A DNA stretch of 64,000 bases from Plantactinospora soyae (GCF_014874095.1 NZ_JADBEB010000001.1:372001-436000), one strand, 5' to 3'; shown: positions 18,161 to 27,635, counted from the first letter of the stretch. Translations and numbers: made by a program. The notes: a model not told the origin generated them from the letters alone.

Positions 18161-18189
18161 TTGACCTTGTGATCGGCACGCGATAGAAC
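18161..18189 (+). promoter_or_regulatory. Sigma-70-like promoter for the first coiled-coil gene
   Basis: TTGACC (18161-18166), a 17-bp spacer and TAGAAC (18184-18189) form the best housekeeping-type promoter seen in the window, 48 bp upstream of the coiled-coil gene start. Confidence 0.65.
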
Positions 18190-18236
18190 GGGCCGGCTCT
18201 TGCGAAGGACCCCGGGGAGTCTGCAAGTATGTCCCA

Positions 18237-19499
18237 ATGCCCCAGCAGCAGTCCTCCCCTCTCGCGTTCTTCGACAACGCGAACTCGCAGCCAGACTTCA
18301 CAGTCGCTCTGCGCGGCTACGACCGTGAGCAGGTCAACAGTCATCTCGGCCGGCTGACAGCGGCACTGAACCAGTCCGAACAGGGCAGGGCCGAGGCCGA
18401 ACAGCGGATGAACGACGCGCAGCGTCGGCTCCGCCAGGCCGAGCAGCGCCTCGCATCGGTCGAGCAGAAACTCACCGACACCAACAAGCAACTCGAAGAG
18501 AACAACCGCCCCACCCTCTCCGGCCTGGGCACCCGGGTCGAGCAGATCCTCCGGCTCGCCGAGGAACAGGCCAACGACCACCGCAGTGAGGCCAAGCGCG
18601 AGTCGGAGGGCATCCTCTCGGCCGCTCGGCTGGAAGCTCGGGAGATCACCGACAAGGCCCGCGCCGAGGCCGCCGCGATGAAGGCCTCGGCCGAGCGGGA
18701 GGCGGGCAGCGTCCGTACCGCCGCCGAGCGGGAGGCCGCCGAGGTCCGGGTGCAGGCCCGCCGCGAGGCGGACACCCTGCGCGCCGACGCCGAGCGCGAG
18801 ACCAAGCAGCTCCGTACGGTGACCGCGCACGAGGTCGCCGAGCTGAAGTCCACGGTCGAGCGGGAGGTCGCCACCCTGCGGGCCACCGCCGAGCGGGAGA
18901 TCACCCAGCAGCGTGCCAAGGCTGCCCGGGAGGCCGAGGAGAAGCGCGCCGAGGCCACCAAGCTCCTCACCGACGCCCGGGACAAGCGGGACAAGGACCT
19001 GCAGGCCCTGGAGTTGCAGTTGGCGGAGCGCCGGGAGAAGGCCGAGCGCGAGGAGTCCGAGCGGCACGCCGCCCAGGTGGCCCAGACCCAGAAGCTGGTC
19101 GGCGAGGCCGAGCAGCGCGCCCGGGCCGCACAGGACCGTGCCAAGGAGATCGAGCAGCGCGCCGAGGCCCGTCGGGTGGAGTCGGAGCGGTCCGCCGCCG
19201 AGACCATCGACAAGGCCAAGAACCTGTCCGACAAGACCCTGAACGAGGCCCGTGCGGAGTCGCACCGGGTGCTCAGCGAGGCCCGTACCGAGGCGGACCT
19301 GACCACGCAGGCGGCTCGCCGGGAGGTCGAGGACCTCACCCGGCAGAAGGACGCCGTCACCTCGCAGCTCGGTCAGATGCTCTCGGGCCTGGCCGGCATC
19401 GTTCCCGGTGTGGGTGCGGCGGCCAAGGCCCCCGAGCCCGCCAAGCCGGCCGAGAAGGACGAGTCGGAGGAGCGGGTCACCGCCGACGCAGCCGGCTGA
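18237..19499 (+). CDS. DivIVA/Scy/FilP-like coiled-coil cytoskeletal protein
   Basis: A 420-residue, almost wholly helical protein expected to form filaments or scaffolds at growing cell poles. The N-terminus carries the DivIVA-like signature FTVALRGYDREQVNSHLGRL (about residues 21-40). A continuous coiled coil (about 40-370) of Glu/Arg/Ala-rich repeats follows, with frequent AEREA and ARREA steps. The tail is short and charged. A good promoter lies upstream, but the ribosome site is weak, so the ATG 18237 start is slightly uncertain. In Streptomyces scy (SCO5397) and filP (SCO5396) lie beside mce (from memory), and this pair occupies the equivalent place. Which one corresponds to which is unclear. 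Confidence 0.88.
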   Translation: MPQQQSSPLAFFDNANSQPDFTVALRGYDREQVNSHLGRLTAALNQSEQGRAEAEQRMNDAQRRLRQAEQRLASVEQKLTDTNKQLEENNRPTLSGLGTRVEQILRLAEEQANDHRSEAKRESEGILSAARLEAREITDKARAEAAAMKASAEREAGSVRTAAEREAAEVRVQARREADTLRADAERETKQLRTVTAHEVAELKSTVEREVATLRATAEREITQQRAKAAREAEEKRAEATKLLTDARDKRDKDLQALELQLAERREKAEREESERHAAQVAQTQKLVGEAEQRARAAQDRAKEIEQRAEARRVESERSAAETIDKAKNLSDKTLNEARAESHRVLSEARTEADLTTQAARREVEDLTRQKDAVTSQLGQMLSGLAGIVPGVGAAAKAPEPAKPAEKDESEERVTADAAG

Positions 19500-19544
19500 G
19501 CCGTCGAGGGTCGCGGGTCGGACTGCGGGGCAGCAGCACGACCG

Positions 19545-19573
19545 GGGCCGTACCGGATTTTCCGGTACGGCCC
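19545..19573 (+). terminator. Terminator hairpin between the two coiled-coil genes
   Basis: Perfect 13-bp stem GGGCCGTACCGGA / TCCGGTACGGCCC with a TTT loop, 45 nt after the upstream stop. It suggests the two coiled-coil genes are transcribed separately. Confidence 0.85.
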
Positions 19574-19691
19574 TGAGTGCTGTCCGCCAGTAGGTCCGGT
19601 AGGTCGGGCATTGTCAGTACCCGTGAGCTTCGTCCCATCAGCGGCACCGGGTATCGCCGCAGAACTGGGCGGCCCGTGTGAGGATGGGAGC

Positions 19692-21875
19692 ATGTCGCAC
19701 GGCGAGGAACTGTTTGCCCTGAACGGAGACGTGGCTACGGAGCCGAGCTTCGAGCCGGCCTTTCGGGGCTACGATAAGGGGCAGGTGGACCGGTATGTCG
19801 CCCGCGCGGAGAACGACATCGCCACCCTGGCTGCCCAGCGGGAGCATGCGTACAGCCAGATTCACAATCTGGCCGGCCAGGTCGAGGTGTTGCAGCGTGA
19901 CCTCGTGGCGGTGCGCCGACAGACCGGCGTGGTGGACCGGGCCTCCTTCCGGCACCTGGGTCCGGTGGTCGAACAGATCCTGACCCTTGCCGAGGAGCAG
20001 GCGGAGTCCATCGCGCGGGACGCATCGCACGAGATCGAGGGCCGCAAGGCCGAGGCCGACCAGGTCCTCGAGGACGCCCGCCAGCAGGCGGCCGACGCGC
20101 TTCGCGACTTCGAACTCGCCCTCACCGCCCGACGGGCGGAGGAGGAGAAGGTCAACACGGCCCGGCGGGGCGAGGCGGACGCCGCCGTCGCCGCCGCCGC
20201 ACAGGAGGCCACCCGGCTCCGCGAGGCCGGCCAGGCGGCACACGCCAAGGCCCAGCAGGAGAGTTCCGAGCTGCGCAACCGGGCCGCCGAGGAGGCGAAC
20301 CGGCTGCGCGACGCCAGCCAGGCGGCCCACGCCAAGGCGCTACAGGAGGCGAAGCAGCTCCGGGACACCGCCGAGCAGGAGGCGACCCGGCTGACCGAGC
20401 AGACCGCGCGGGAGGCCCAGGAGCTGACCGAGCGGACCGACCGGGAGACCCAGCAGGTCGTCGAGCGGGCCCGGCAGGAGTCCGCGCGACTCCGGCACGC
20501 CGCCCAGCACGAGGCCAACCGGTTGCGCGACGCCGCCCAGCAGGAGGCCACCCGGCTGCGCGAGGCCGGCCAGGCGGCACACGTCAAGGCCCAGCAGGAG
20601 GCCCAGCGGCTCACCGACGCGGCGGCGCAGGAAGCCGACCGGGTCGTCGAGCTCGCCAAGCACGAGGCCACCCGGCTCCGCGAGGCCGGCGAGGGGCTGC
20701 ACGCGAAGGCCAAGCACGAGGCGACCCAGCTGCGCGAGGCCGGCCAGGCGGCACACGCCAAGGCCCAGCAGGAGGCGAAGCGGATCAACGAGGAGACCGC
20801 CGAGTTCGTCCGGCGCTCCCGGGCCGACGTCGAGGACTACGCCCAGAAGATCCGAGCGGAGACGCAGGAGGAACTGGGCGCCTGGCGGGCCGGGGTCGAG
20901 CAGGAGGTGAACCGGCGTACCACCGCCGCGGAGCAGGAGATCGCCGCCCAGCGGACCGCCGCCGAGGAGGAACTGGCCGCCGGTCGGGCCGCGCTGGAGG
21001 AGGAACTGGCCGCCTACCGGGCCGGAGCCGACCGCGAGTACGCCCAACGGAAGTCCGAACTGGAGCAGCAGTTCCAGCAGCGGCAGGCGGAGCTGGAGCA
21101 GTCGTACGAGGAACGGCGCGCGGAGATCGAGGGCGGCGCGGACGAGGTACGCCAACAGGCTGACGAGTACGCCGCCGAGGTCCGGGCGAAGGCGGACGAG
21201 AAGGCCGCCGAGATCCGCCGGGAGGCCGAGGAGCGCCTCGCCACGTTGCACCGGGAGGCGGAGGAGCAGGCCGCCACCTCCCGCCGCCAGTTCGAGGAGT
21301 ACATGGCGACCGCGCAGCAGCACCTGGCCACCACCCAGCAGCACCTGGCCAGCACCCAGCAGGAGGCGGTCGCCGGACGGCAGCAGTTGGCCGAGGTCAT
21401 GCAGGAGATCGCGGCGGCGCAGCAGGCGCTCGCCGACATCCGGCAGGAGACGGTGGCCTCCCGGCAGGAATCCGACCGGATCCAGCGGCAGTTGGCCACG
21501 GCGCGCGAGCAGCTGGCCGGCGAGCAGGACCGGCTGACCGGTACGGAGCAGTCGGCCCAGCATGTCGAGCAGCAGTTGGCCCAGGCCGAGGCCGACATGC
21601 AGCAGCTCGTCGAGGCCGCCGCCGAACAGAGCGCCACGGAGAAGCGGTCCGATGGTGGCCGGGCCGCCCCGAGCCGGGTGACCGAGCCGGTGACTGGCGG
21701 CGCGGACGGCGGGCTGGACGGCGAACCGACGGTGGCCGCGGTGCCGGGTACCGGTGGGCGGGAGCCGGTGCCCACCAAGATCACGAGTACCGGTGACTCC
21801 GGCAAGCGGAGCGGCAAACCGACCGTCGAGGACCAGGGTACGAAGTCGAACAAGGTCAGCGTCGACTCGGACTGA
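19692..21875 (+). CDS. Long DivIVA/Scy-like coiled-coil protein
   Basis: A 727-residue scaffold protein from ATG 19692 (GGATGGGAG upstream); an earlier in-frame start lacks support. The N-terminal DivIVA-like motif is FRGYDKGQVDRYVARAEND. The middle (about residues 170-390) is built from hendecad-type coiled-coil repeats in which EATRLREAGQAAHAKAQQEA recurs with small changes. A Gln/Glu-rich coil (to about 630) and a polar unstructured tail follow. It is much shorter than Streptomyces Scy (about 1,300 residues, from memory). It is paired with the preceding paralogue, likely to co-assemble in polar growth or hyphal branching (inference). Confidence 0.88.
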   Translation: MSHGEELFALNGDVATEPSFEPAFRGYDKGQVDRYVARAENDIATLAAQREHAYSQIHNLAGQVEVLQRDLVAVRRQTGVVDRASFRHLGPVVEQILTLAEEQAESIARDASHEIEGRKAEADQVLEDARQQAADALRDFELALTARRAEEEKVNTARRGEADAAVAAAAQEATRLREAGQAAHAKAQQESSELRNRAAEEANRLRDASQAAHAKALQEAKQLRDTAEQEATRLTEQTAREAQELTERTDRETQQVVERARQESARLRHAAQHEANRLRDAAQQEATRLREAGQAAHVKAQQEAQRLTDAAAQEADRVVELAKHEATRLREAGEGLHAKAKHEATQLREAGQAAHAKAQQEAKRINEETAEFVRRSRADVEDYAQKIRAETQEELGAWRAGVEQEVNRRTTAAEQEIAAQRTAAEEELAAGRAALEEELAAYRAGADREYAQRKSELEQQFQQRQAELEQSYEERRAEIEGGADEVRQQADEYAAEVRAKADEKAAEIRREAEERLATLHREAEEQAATSRRQFEEYMATAQQHLATTQQHLASTQQEAVAGRQQLAEVMQEIAAAQQALADIRQETVASRQESDRIQRQLATAREQLAGEQDRLTGTEQSAQHVEQQLAQAEADMQQLVEAAAEQSATEKRSDGGRAAPSRVTEPVTGGADGGLDGEPTVAAVPGTGGREPVPTKITSTGDSGKRSGKPTVEDQGTKSNKVSVDSD

Positions 21876-21955
21876 TCCGGAGCCGGCCGCCCCGAGACGT
21901 ACGTTTGCGCCCGCCCGCTAACCTCTGCCGAGGCGATCGGTCGGGGAGGTCCGGG

Positions 21956-23233
21956 GTGGACGGCGAGCAGCCAGCGGTGCACGGTCAGCGGCGCACCGGC
22001 GGGAACGACGAGCCGGACGCCGCGCCGGGCCGGGCCGGTACCGCGACGGACCCCGGCGGAAGGCGTCCACCGTCGACCGGCCACCCGACCGACGACGACC
22101 TGACCGACGGCGGCACGACCGACGACGCGACCGGTCCGACCCCGGCTAAGGCGCCGGCGCCGGTCCAGCCGGTGACCGCCGGTGCCGGTCAGTTCGGGCA
22201 GCCCGGGCGGCCGCTGCGGCTCAGCCCGTTCCTGGTCGGGCTCACCGGCGGGCTGGGCGTGCTGCTGGCGTACGCGCTGTTTCTCGCGGTACGCAACGCG
22301 GGCTCGGTGCTGGTCCTGGTCTTCATTGCCCTTTTCCTGGCGATCGGGCTGCACCCGGCGGTGGTCAGGCTGCGCTCCTGGGGGCTGCCCCGGGGGCTCG
22401 CCGTGGCGGCGGTGACGCTGACCCTGCTCGCGATCATCACCGGCGCGGTGTTCGCGCTGGTCCCGCCGATAGCCAGCCAGACCGGTCAGTTGATCGAACA
22501 GGTACCCGACTACGTCACTCAACTGCGTCGCAACGACACCGTCAACGACCTGATCGTCCAGTACGACCTCGCGGGCCGGATCAACTCGGCCGCCACCACG
22601 GAGAACATCACCCGGGCCCTGGGCGGGGTCTTCGGGGCCGCCGGGTTCATCTTCGGCACGCTCTTCAACATCGTCACCGTGATCGTCCTGACCATCTACT
22701 TCATGGCCACCTTCGACCGGCTCCGCGATCTCGGGTACGGCCTGGTCCCCGCCACCCGACGGGACCGGGTCCGGCTGATCGGGGACGCGATCCTCGCCAA
22801 GGTCGGCGCGTACATGGTGGGGGCACTGGCCATCGCGCTGCTGGCCGGGGTGAGCACGTTCGTCTTCGCGATCGTCGTCGGCCTGGCGTACCCGTTCGCG
22901 CTCGCCGTGGTGGTGGCGATCTGCGACCTCATTCCGCAGATCGGCGCGACCATCGGGGCGGTGGTGATCAGCCTGGTGGGCTTCGCCGCCGACGTGCCGA
23001 CCGGAATCGCCTGCGCGGTCTTCTTCCTGATCTACCAGCAGGTGGAGAACTATCTGGTCTATCCCCGGGTGATGCGCCGGTCCGTCCAGGTGAACGACGT
23101 GGCGGCGATCGTCGCGGCGCTGCTCGGGGTGGCGTTGTTCGGGGTGATCGGCGCGCTGGTCGCCATTCCGGCGGTGGCGGCGATCCAGTTGGTGCTGCGC
23201 GAGGTGGTTCTGCCCCGGCAGCAGCAGCGCTGA
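21956..23233 (+). CDS. AI-2E family transporter (PerM-like membrane protein)
   Basis: A polytopic membrane protein of 425 residues from GTG 21956, which has GGGGAGGT just upstream. Residues 1 to about 85 are a polar, disordered cytoplasmic leader. The conserved portion then shows seven or eight hydrophobic segments (FLVGLTGGLGVLLAYALFLA; LVLVFIALFLAIGLHPAVV; later ALAIALLAGVSTFVFAIVVG; AVVVAICDLIPQIGATIGAV) and the hallmark ENYLVYPRVM. The family includes exporters of small molecules and Na+/H+ antiporters; the substrate here is unknown. It follows the coiled-coil gene by 80 bp on the same strand. Confidence 0.93.
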   Translation: MDGEQPAVHGQRRTGGNDEPDAAPGRAGTATDPGGRRPPSTGHPTDDDLTDGGTTDDATGPTPAKAPAPVQPVTAGAGQFGQPGRPLRLSPFLVGLTGGLGVLLAYALFLAVRNAGSVLVLVFIALFLAIGLHPAVVRLRSWGLPRGLAVAAVTLTLLAIITGAVFALVPPIASQTGQLIEQVPDYVTQLRRNDTVNDLIVQYDLAGRINSAATTENITRALGGVFGAAGFIFGTLFNIVTVIVLTIYFMATFDRLRDLGYGLVPATRRDRVRLIGDAILAKVGAYMVGALAIALLAGVSTFVFAIVVGLAYPFALAVVVAICDLIPQIGATIGAVVISLVGFAADVPTGIACAVFFLIYQQVENYLVYPRVMRRSVQVNDVAAIVAALLGVALFGVIGALVAIPAVAAIQLVLREVVLPRQQQR

Positions 23234-23492
23234 GCGTGGTCCGCAACTTGTGTCCGCAATCCGTCTGAATCGAGAATAGTAACCCCTTCGACACGGCTTG
23301 TAGTATTCGTTCACGGCCAACAGATCGGAACGATCCGAATCACACCCATCCTGACCAGGGAAGTGTTCGAATCGTAGCGATCACGCCGACCGCACCGGGT
23401 CGGTGCGGAGCGGCCGAATCGGCGGTGGGCAGACCTCGTTGCACACGAGCTGTGGCCCATGCCTGTGTGTAACGCGCCCGTGGGGGGTAGCC

Positions 23493-24845
23493 GTGACCGA
23501 CACCAACGCCGCACCGCCGATCGAGCCACCGGATCTCGCCCGCCAGCCGGGCCGTATCCGACGTCACGCCCTGCTGATCGGAGCCTTCAGCCTCACCCTC
23601 GTCGTCCTCGCCGCCAGCGGCTACCTCGTGCTCACCCTCGCGGGCGCGCCGGTCCGGGCCGCACCGCTGGTCCTGGACCAGCCCGCCGGAGTCCTCTGGG
23701 GCCAGACCGTCAACCGGCCGATCGAGGTCGCGGCCAACAACGTCACCATCCGACGGGTGAAGGTACGCACCGGCGGCGGCGCCGCGATCCTGATCAGGTC
23801 CGGCGTCATCGGTACCCTGATCGAGGACACCGAGATCCAGTGCACCTCGGCCGGAACCGACGGGGTGGCACCGGGCGGCTATTCGGCGTTGCGGGTCCGG
23901 GTCAACGGCTGCCGCCAGGCCTTCCGGCAGACCGATCGTCTGACGGCCACCATCGTGGAGTCCGAACAGGATGGCAAGCCGTACCCGGGCGGCGAGCTGA
24001 GCAGCCCGATCGGGCCGGTTCCGGCACCACCCGACGACCCCGCCGCCGACCAGATGCGGGACGAGCCGCCGTACGCGCCCGCGGCGGCGCCACCGACTCC
24101 GATCACGTACTGGCCCGGTGCGACCAACACCGGGGTGCCGGTCGGAACGGTACTGCGCAACTCGGGCTCGCTGAGCCTGCGTACCGCCGGGCAGATCGTG
24201 ACCGGGCTGAACATCGTCGGCTGCATCACCGTGGCCGCGGCGAACGTGCAGATCCTGAGGTCGAAGATCACCTGCAACAGCCCCACCTACGCGATCCGGA
24301 CGTTGGCCGGGACGACCAACCTGCTGATCCAGGATGTCGAGATCAACAGCATGGCGACGAACTCCGCCTCGATCTGTTGCAACGACTACACCCTGCGGCG
24401 GGGGAACGTCTACAACATGATCGACGGGCCCCGGCTCAGCAGCAACACCCGGATCTTCGACTCGTACCTGCACAGCCTGGCCCGGGTCCCCGGCTCGCAC
24501 AACGACGTACTCCAGAGCACCGGCGGCAACAACATCATCGTCCGGCACAACACGCTGCTGTCGTACAACCCGGTCACGAAGGATCCGTTCAACTCCTGCG
24601 TCACGATCGGCTCGGAGACCAGTCCCACGCTGACCAACATGACCGTCGAGGACAACTACTGCAACGGCGGAAACTACTCGATCGGGATCAGTCCCCGGCT
24701 GATCGGCTCCAACATCATCTTCCGGCGGAACAAGTACGGCCGCGACTTCCGGTACGGCGTGGTCTCCGGCTTCAATCGTCCCGGGGTGCTCTGGGACAAA
24801 CCCACCAACGTCTGGTTCGACACCGGACTGCCGGTGATCCCCTGA
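23493..24845 (+). CDS. Membrane-anchored right-handed beta-helix protein
   Basis: A 450-residue exported protein from GTG 23493 (GGGGGT upstream). An N-terminal cytoplasmic stub is followed by one membrane span (about residues 29-48: HALLIGAFSLTLVVLAASGY). The rest is a parallel beta-helix with rungs such as VAANNVTIRRVKVRTGGGAA, LIQDVEINSMATN, NIIVRHNTLLSYN and MTVEDNYCNGGN, as in pectate lyase-like and polysaccharide-modifying proteins. Catalytic residues cannot be assigned. At the edge of the exopolysaccharide locus, it is a candidate lyase or polysaccharide-binding factor (inference). The 259 bp upstream contain no gene. Confidence 0.82.
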   Translation: MTDTNAAPPIEPPDLARQPGRIRRHALLIGAFSLTLVVLAASGYLVLTLAGAPVRAAPLVLDQPAGVLWGQTVNRPIEVAANNVTIRRVKVRTGGGAAILIRSGVIGTLIEDTEIQCTSAGTDGVAPGGYSALRVRVNGCRQAFRQTDRLTATIVESEQDGKPYPGGELSSPIGPVPAPPDDPAADQMRDEPPYAPAAAPPTPITYWPGATNTGVPVGTVLRNSGSLSLRTAGQIVTGLNIVGCITVAAANVQILRSKITCNSPTYAIRTLAGTTNLLIQDVEINSMATNSASICCNDYTLRRGNVYNMIDGPRLSSNTRIFDSYLHSLARVPGSHNDVLQSTGGNNIIVRHNTLLSYNPVTKDPFNSCVTIGSETSPTLTNMTVEDNYCNGGNYSIGISPRLIGSNIIFRRNKYGRDFRYGVVSGFNRPGVLWDKPTNVWFDTGLPVIP

Positions 24846-24869
24846 CCTGGTCCCGTCGATCCCGGCGGT

Positions 24870-24888
24870 CGGCCGGCTGTTCCGGCCG
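24870..24888. terminator. Weak hairpin between convergent genes
   Basis: CGGCCGG / CCGGCCG 7-bp stem with a CTGTT loop in the 51-bp gap between the beta-helix gene and the FrhB-like gene. The surrounding sequence is repetitive (GGCGGTCGGCCGGCTG occurs twice). Confidence 0.4.
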
Positions 24889-24896
24889 TCGGCCCG

Positions 24897-26249
24897 CTAC
24901 TCCGGCGGTCGGCCGGCTGGTTCGGCGGCGGTCCCGGACCTGACCTGCGCCGGTGGCCGGTACGGGTCCAGCGCGGCCGGTTCACGCAGCCGCTTGCGCC
25001 CGATCCGGCGCAGTGTGCCGATCGTCGACCGCAGCTTCTCGCCGATCGACAGGTGCCGCCACCAGATGCCGGCCATCGGCAGGTGCCGGAGCCGGGGCGC
25101 CATCAGACCGGCCAGCCGCAGCGTCGTCAGCCGTCCCCACACCGCTCCCCTGGCCCGGAGAAGGTTCGGCTGCGACGCGGGCAGGATCCCGGCGGCCACC
25201 GGGGTCAGTACCAGCACACCCGCCGCGATGGCGGCCTCGACCAGCCGTACGCCCCGCTCGGTGCGGGCCAGCACCAGCGACTGCCCCGGGTCGTCGCCGG
25301 TCGGCCGGTACCACGGATCGCCGACCGCGACGTCGGCGAACTCACCCGTGTGGTCGGCGCAGAGGTAGCAGCGCCACTGCCGGTGCTTCTGCAGGATGTC
25401 GCCCCAGGACTCGGCATAGCTGAGTTCCCGCTGCCGGCCCGGCGGGTCGTCGGTCAGCCGGGCCCGCGCCTGGCCGGGCCAGCCGGCACCGCGATAGTGC
25501 ACCGACTCCAGCCGCGCCGGGTCCGGGACGCCGAGCCGGGTCAGCATCTCCAGCGTGCCCCGGGTGGTCGGGGTGCCGGCGCAGAAGATCGCGATGGTGA
25601 GGCCGAGCCGGCGGTCGAGTTCCGGCCGGACCTGCCGGGCCATCCGTACCGCCGCGACGTCGCAGGGCTTGCCGACGAAGACACACGGCGCCCCGGCCGT
25701 CTCGATCAGGTCCAGCCGGTCGCAGGGGCTGGCCGGCGCGTACCGCGAACCGGCGTTCGCCAGCAGCTCGGCCGGGGTCCGGGACAGCCGGGTCTCGTTC
25801 AGGTACGGCACGTCGGCCCGCGCACCGATGTGCAGCACCCCGGCCATGCCCCCGCCGGTCAGGCAGTACCCGGCCAGTGCGGTCGCCACCCCGCCGCTGG
25901 AGCCGGCGTACCGGATCTCCGGATCGGCGGCGTACCCCTCCCAGATCGCCCGGACCGGGCCCCAGGCGCCCCGCAGCTCGGCGATTTCGCCGGGTTCCGG
26001 CCGGGCGCTCTCGTGCGCCAGCCGGGCCCCGGGGCAGCAGGCCAGCGCCGCTGCCGCGCCGCCTCCGGCCGCCGCGCCAGAGTCACCGGCCCGGGTCGCG
26101 GCGCGCAGCGGCGTGATCGGCAGCGGCCGTCGGCCGTGATCGAGTACGTCGACCATCCGCACCTCGTCCGGGGCCAGGTAGGCGCAGACCCCGCACCCTG
26201 TGCAGAGCTTGCCGGACGCGACGTCGTGCACGGTCCGGGGCCGGACCAT
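24897..26249 (-). CDS. FrhB-like iron-sulfur flavoprotein of a polysaccharide cluster
   Basis: A 450-residue cytoplasmic protein with coenzyme F420 hydrogenase/dehydrogenase beta-subunit N- and C-terminal domains. A ferredoxin-like CTGCGVCAYLAP lies near residue 16, a Gly-rich YAGSSGGVATAL near 120, and GKPCDVAAVR in the middle; other cysteines (CRLD-type regions and CYLCADHTGEF) may bind metal. ATG 26249 shares one base with the upstream stop (TGATG), so it is coupled to the pyruvyl transferase gene. A longer frame reading to 26591 is a shadow of that gene. Such proteins recur beside pyruvyl transferases in polysaccharide loci; their redox substrate is unknown. Confidence 0.85.
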   Translation of the reverse strand: MVRPRTVHDVASGKLCTGCGVCAYLAPDEVRMVDVLDHGRRPLPITPLRAATRAGDSGAAAGGGAAAALACCPGARLAHESARPEPGEIAELRGAWGPVRAIWEGYAADPEIRYAGSSGGVATALAGYCLTGGGMAGVLHIGARADVPYLNETRLSRTPAELLANAGSRYAPASPCDRLDLIETAGAPCVFVGKPCDVAAVRMARQVRPELDRRLGLTIAIFCAGTPTTRGTLEMLTRLGVPDPARLESVHYRGAGWPGQARARLTDDPPGRQRELSYAESWGDILQKHRQWRCYLCADHTGEFADVAVGDPWYRPTGDDPGQSLVLARTERGVRLVEAAIAAGVLVLTPVAAGILPASQPNLLRARGAVWGRLTTLRLAGLMAPRLRHLPMAGIWWRHLSIGEKLRSTIGTLRRIGRKRLREPAALDPYRPPAQVRSGTAAEPAGRPPE

Positions 26250-27562
26250 CACCGCGCTCCGACGGCGCCGCGCCGGTCCCGTTCGGCCCGGGCCACCGCG
26301 ACGAACTCGTCCATCTGGGCGGCGGCGCGTTCCACCGCGGCCGGGGTCTGCACCGCCAACTCGGCGGCTGAGGTCGCCCGGCCCGTCCACGACTCCCAGA
26401 GTGCGCCGAGCAGGTCGTCGTCGGGCAGCCGGCGGGCGTCGGCGACGTGCCGGCGCTGCCCCACACTTGTGAACACCCCGCGCGCCTTGTCGCTGTACGC
26501 GACCACCGCCGCCGGCACCCCGGAGGAGAGCGCCGCGATGGTGGCGTGCATCCGCATCCCGCACAACCAACTGGTCCGGGCGATCACCCACTTCGTCTGG
26601 TGCGGGTCCAGACCGGAGGGCGAGAGTGCGACCCGGTCGCCGTACCGCACGGCGAGCGCGGCGTACAACCGCTCGCTGGCCACCCGGTCGTCGTCGGTGC
26701 CGTTCGGGGTGAGGACGTGCGGCACGATGATCACCCGGGTGTCAGACTGGTCGAGCAGCCGTTCGCAGAGCCGGGCGGCGACCCGGTGGGTGTCACCAGC
26801 GAGTCCGAACTGGGTACGGCCCTCCGCTCGGGCGATCAGCCCGCTCACGTTGACTCCGGCCACCGGCCCCGGCGCGGCCTCGAACCACCCGGTCAACCGC
26901 TGGTACGCCGGCTCGTCCGGCACCCTCGGCTCCAGCCCGAAGGCGACGTCCACGCCCTGCCGGTGGCGCCTCGGATCGAGGTCGGGGCCGAGCAGGTCGG
27001 CGAGGGCGGCGAAGCTCTCCGGATCCCGCGCCCAGGCCATCGTGGCGCCCCGGGCCAGTGCCGCCGCCTCCGCCCGGAGCCGGGCCGACCGGAACGGCCC
27101 GTACGTCTGCGGCAGCAGCACCAGCGGGCGGCGACGGAGCAGCGCCAACCGCTTCGGCCAGGCCACGGTCCGGAACCGGTGCTCGCCGTAGATGTCGCTG
27201 AAGCTGTCCCCGCCGCTGACGTCGAGCACCACGTCGGCCGCGTCGATCCGGGCCAGCCCGGCGTTGCCGAGCCCGCCCAGCGCCGCGCTGATCCGCATGT
27301 TCAGGTACGACTCCGGCCGGTGGTACCGGCGCGAGTGGCGGGCACCGGCCAACGAGATCGGCACCGGGGAGCCCGCCACGAAGGCGTGCCCCCGGCGTTG
27401 CCCCCAGCCGTCATCGAAGACCGTGACGTCGGCGGCCGGCTCCCGGGCCAGCAGCCCGCTCAGGGTCGCGGCCCGCAGCGCGCCGACGCCCAGGTTCAGG
27501 TTCGCACCGGGCACCCCGAACAGACAGGCCGACAGCGCGGGCCGGGAAAGGTTTCCGGTCAT
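26249..27562 (-). CDS. Polysaccharide pyruvyl transferase family protein
   Basis: A 437-residue CsaB/WcaK-type enzyme that would transfer pyruvate from phosphoenolpyruvate to a sugar as a ketal, adding negative charge to the polymer. Visible marks are GALRAATLSGLL near the N-terminus, DVVLDVSGGDSFSDIYG, the PQTYGPFRS motif, AWARDPESF and a late SGVPAAVVAYSDKARGVF. ATG 27562 is used. It is followed by the FrhB-like gene with a 1-nt overlap and preceded by the PIG-L gene after 73 bp. The acceptor sugar is not predictable. Confidence 0.88.
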   Translation of the reverse strand: MTGNLSRPALSACLFGVPGANLNLGVGALRAATLSGLLAREPAADVTVFDDGWGQRRGHAFVAGSPVPISLAGARHSRRYHRPESYLNMRISAALGGLGNAGLARIDAADVVLDVSGGDSFSDIYGEHRFRTVAWPKRLALLRRRPLVLLPQTYGPFRSARLRAEAAALARGATMAWARDPESFAALADLLGPDLDPRRHRQGVDVAFGLEPRVPDEPAYQRLTGWFEAAPGPVAGVNVSGLIARAEGRTQFGLAGDTHRVAARLCERLLDQSDTRVIIVPHVLTPNGTDDDRVASERLYAALAVRYGDRVALSPSGLDPHQTKWVIARTSWLCGMRMHATIAALSSGVPAAVVAYSDKARGVFTSVGQRRHVADARRLPDDDLLGALWESWTGRATSAAELAVQTPAAVERAAAQMDEFVAVARAERDRRGAVGAR

Positions 27563-27635
27563 GGCGTCTCCTCGCTGCGCTCGTCAGCACCATGACTGAC
27601 CAACTGAGCCGGCTGATTCCCTCGCTGGCGCTCGG

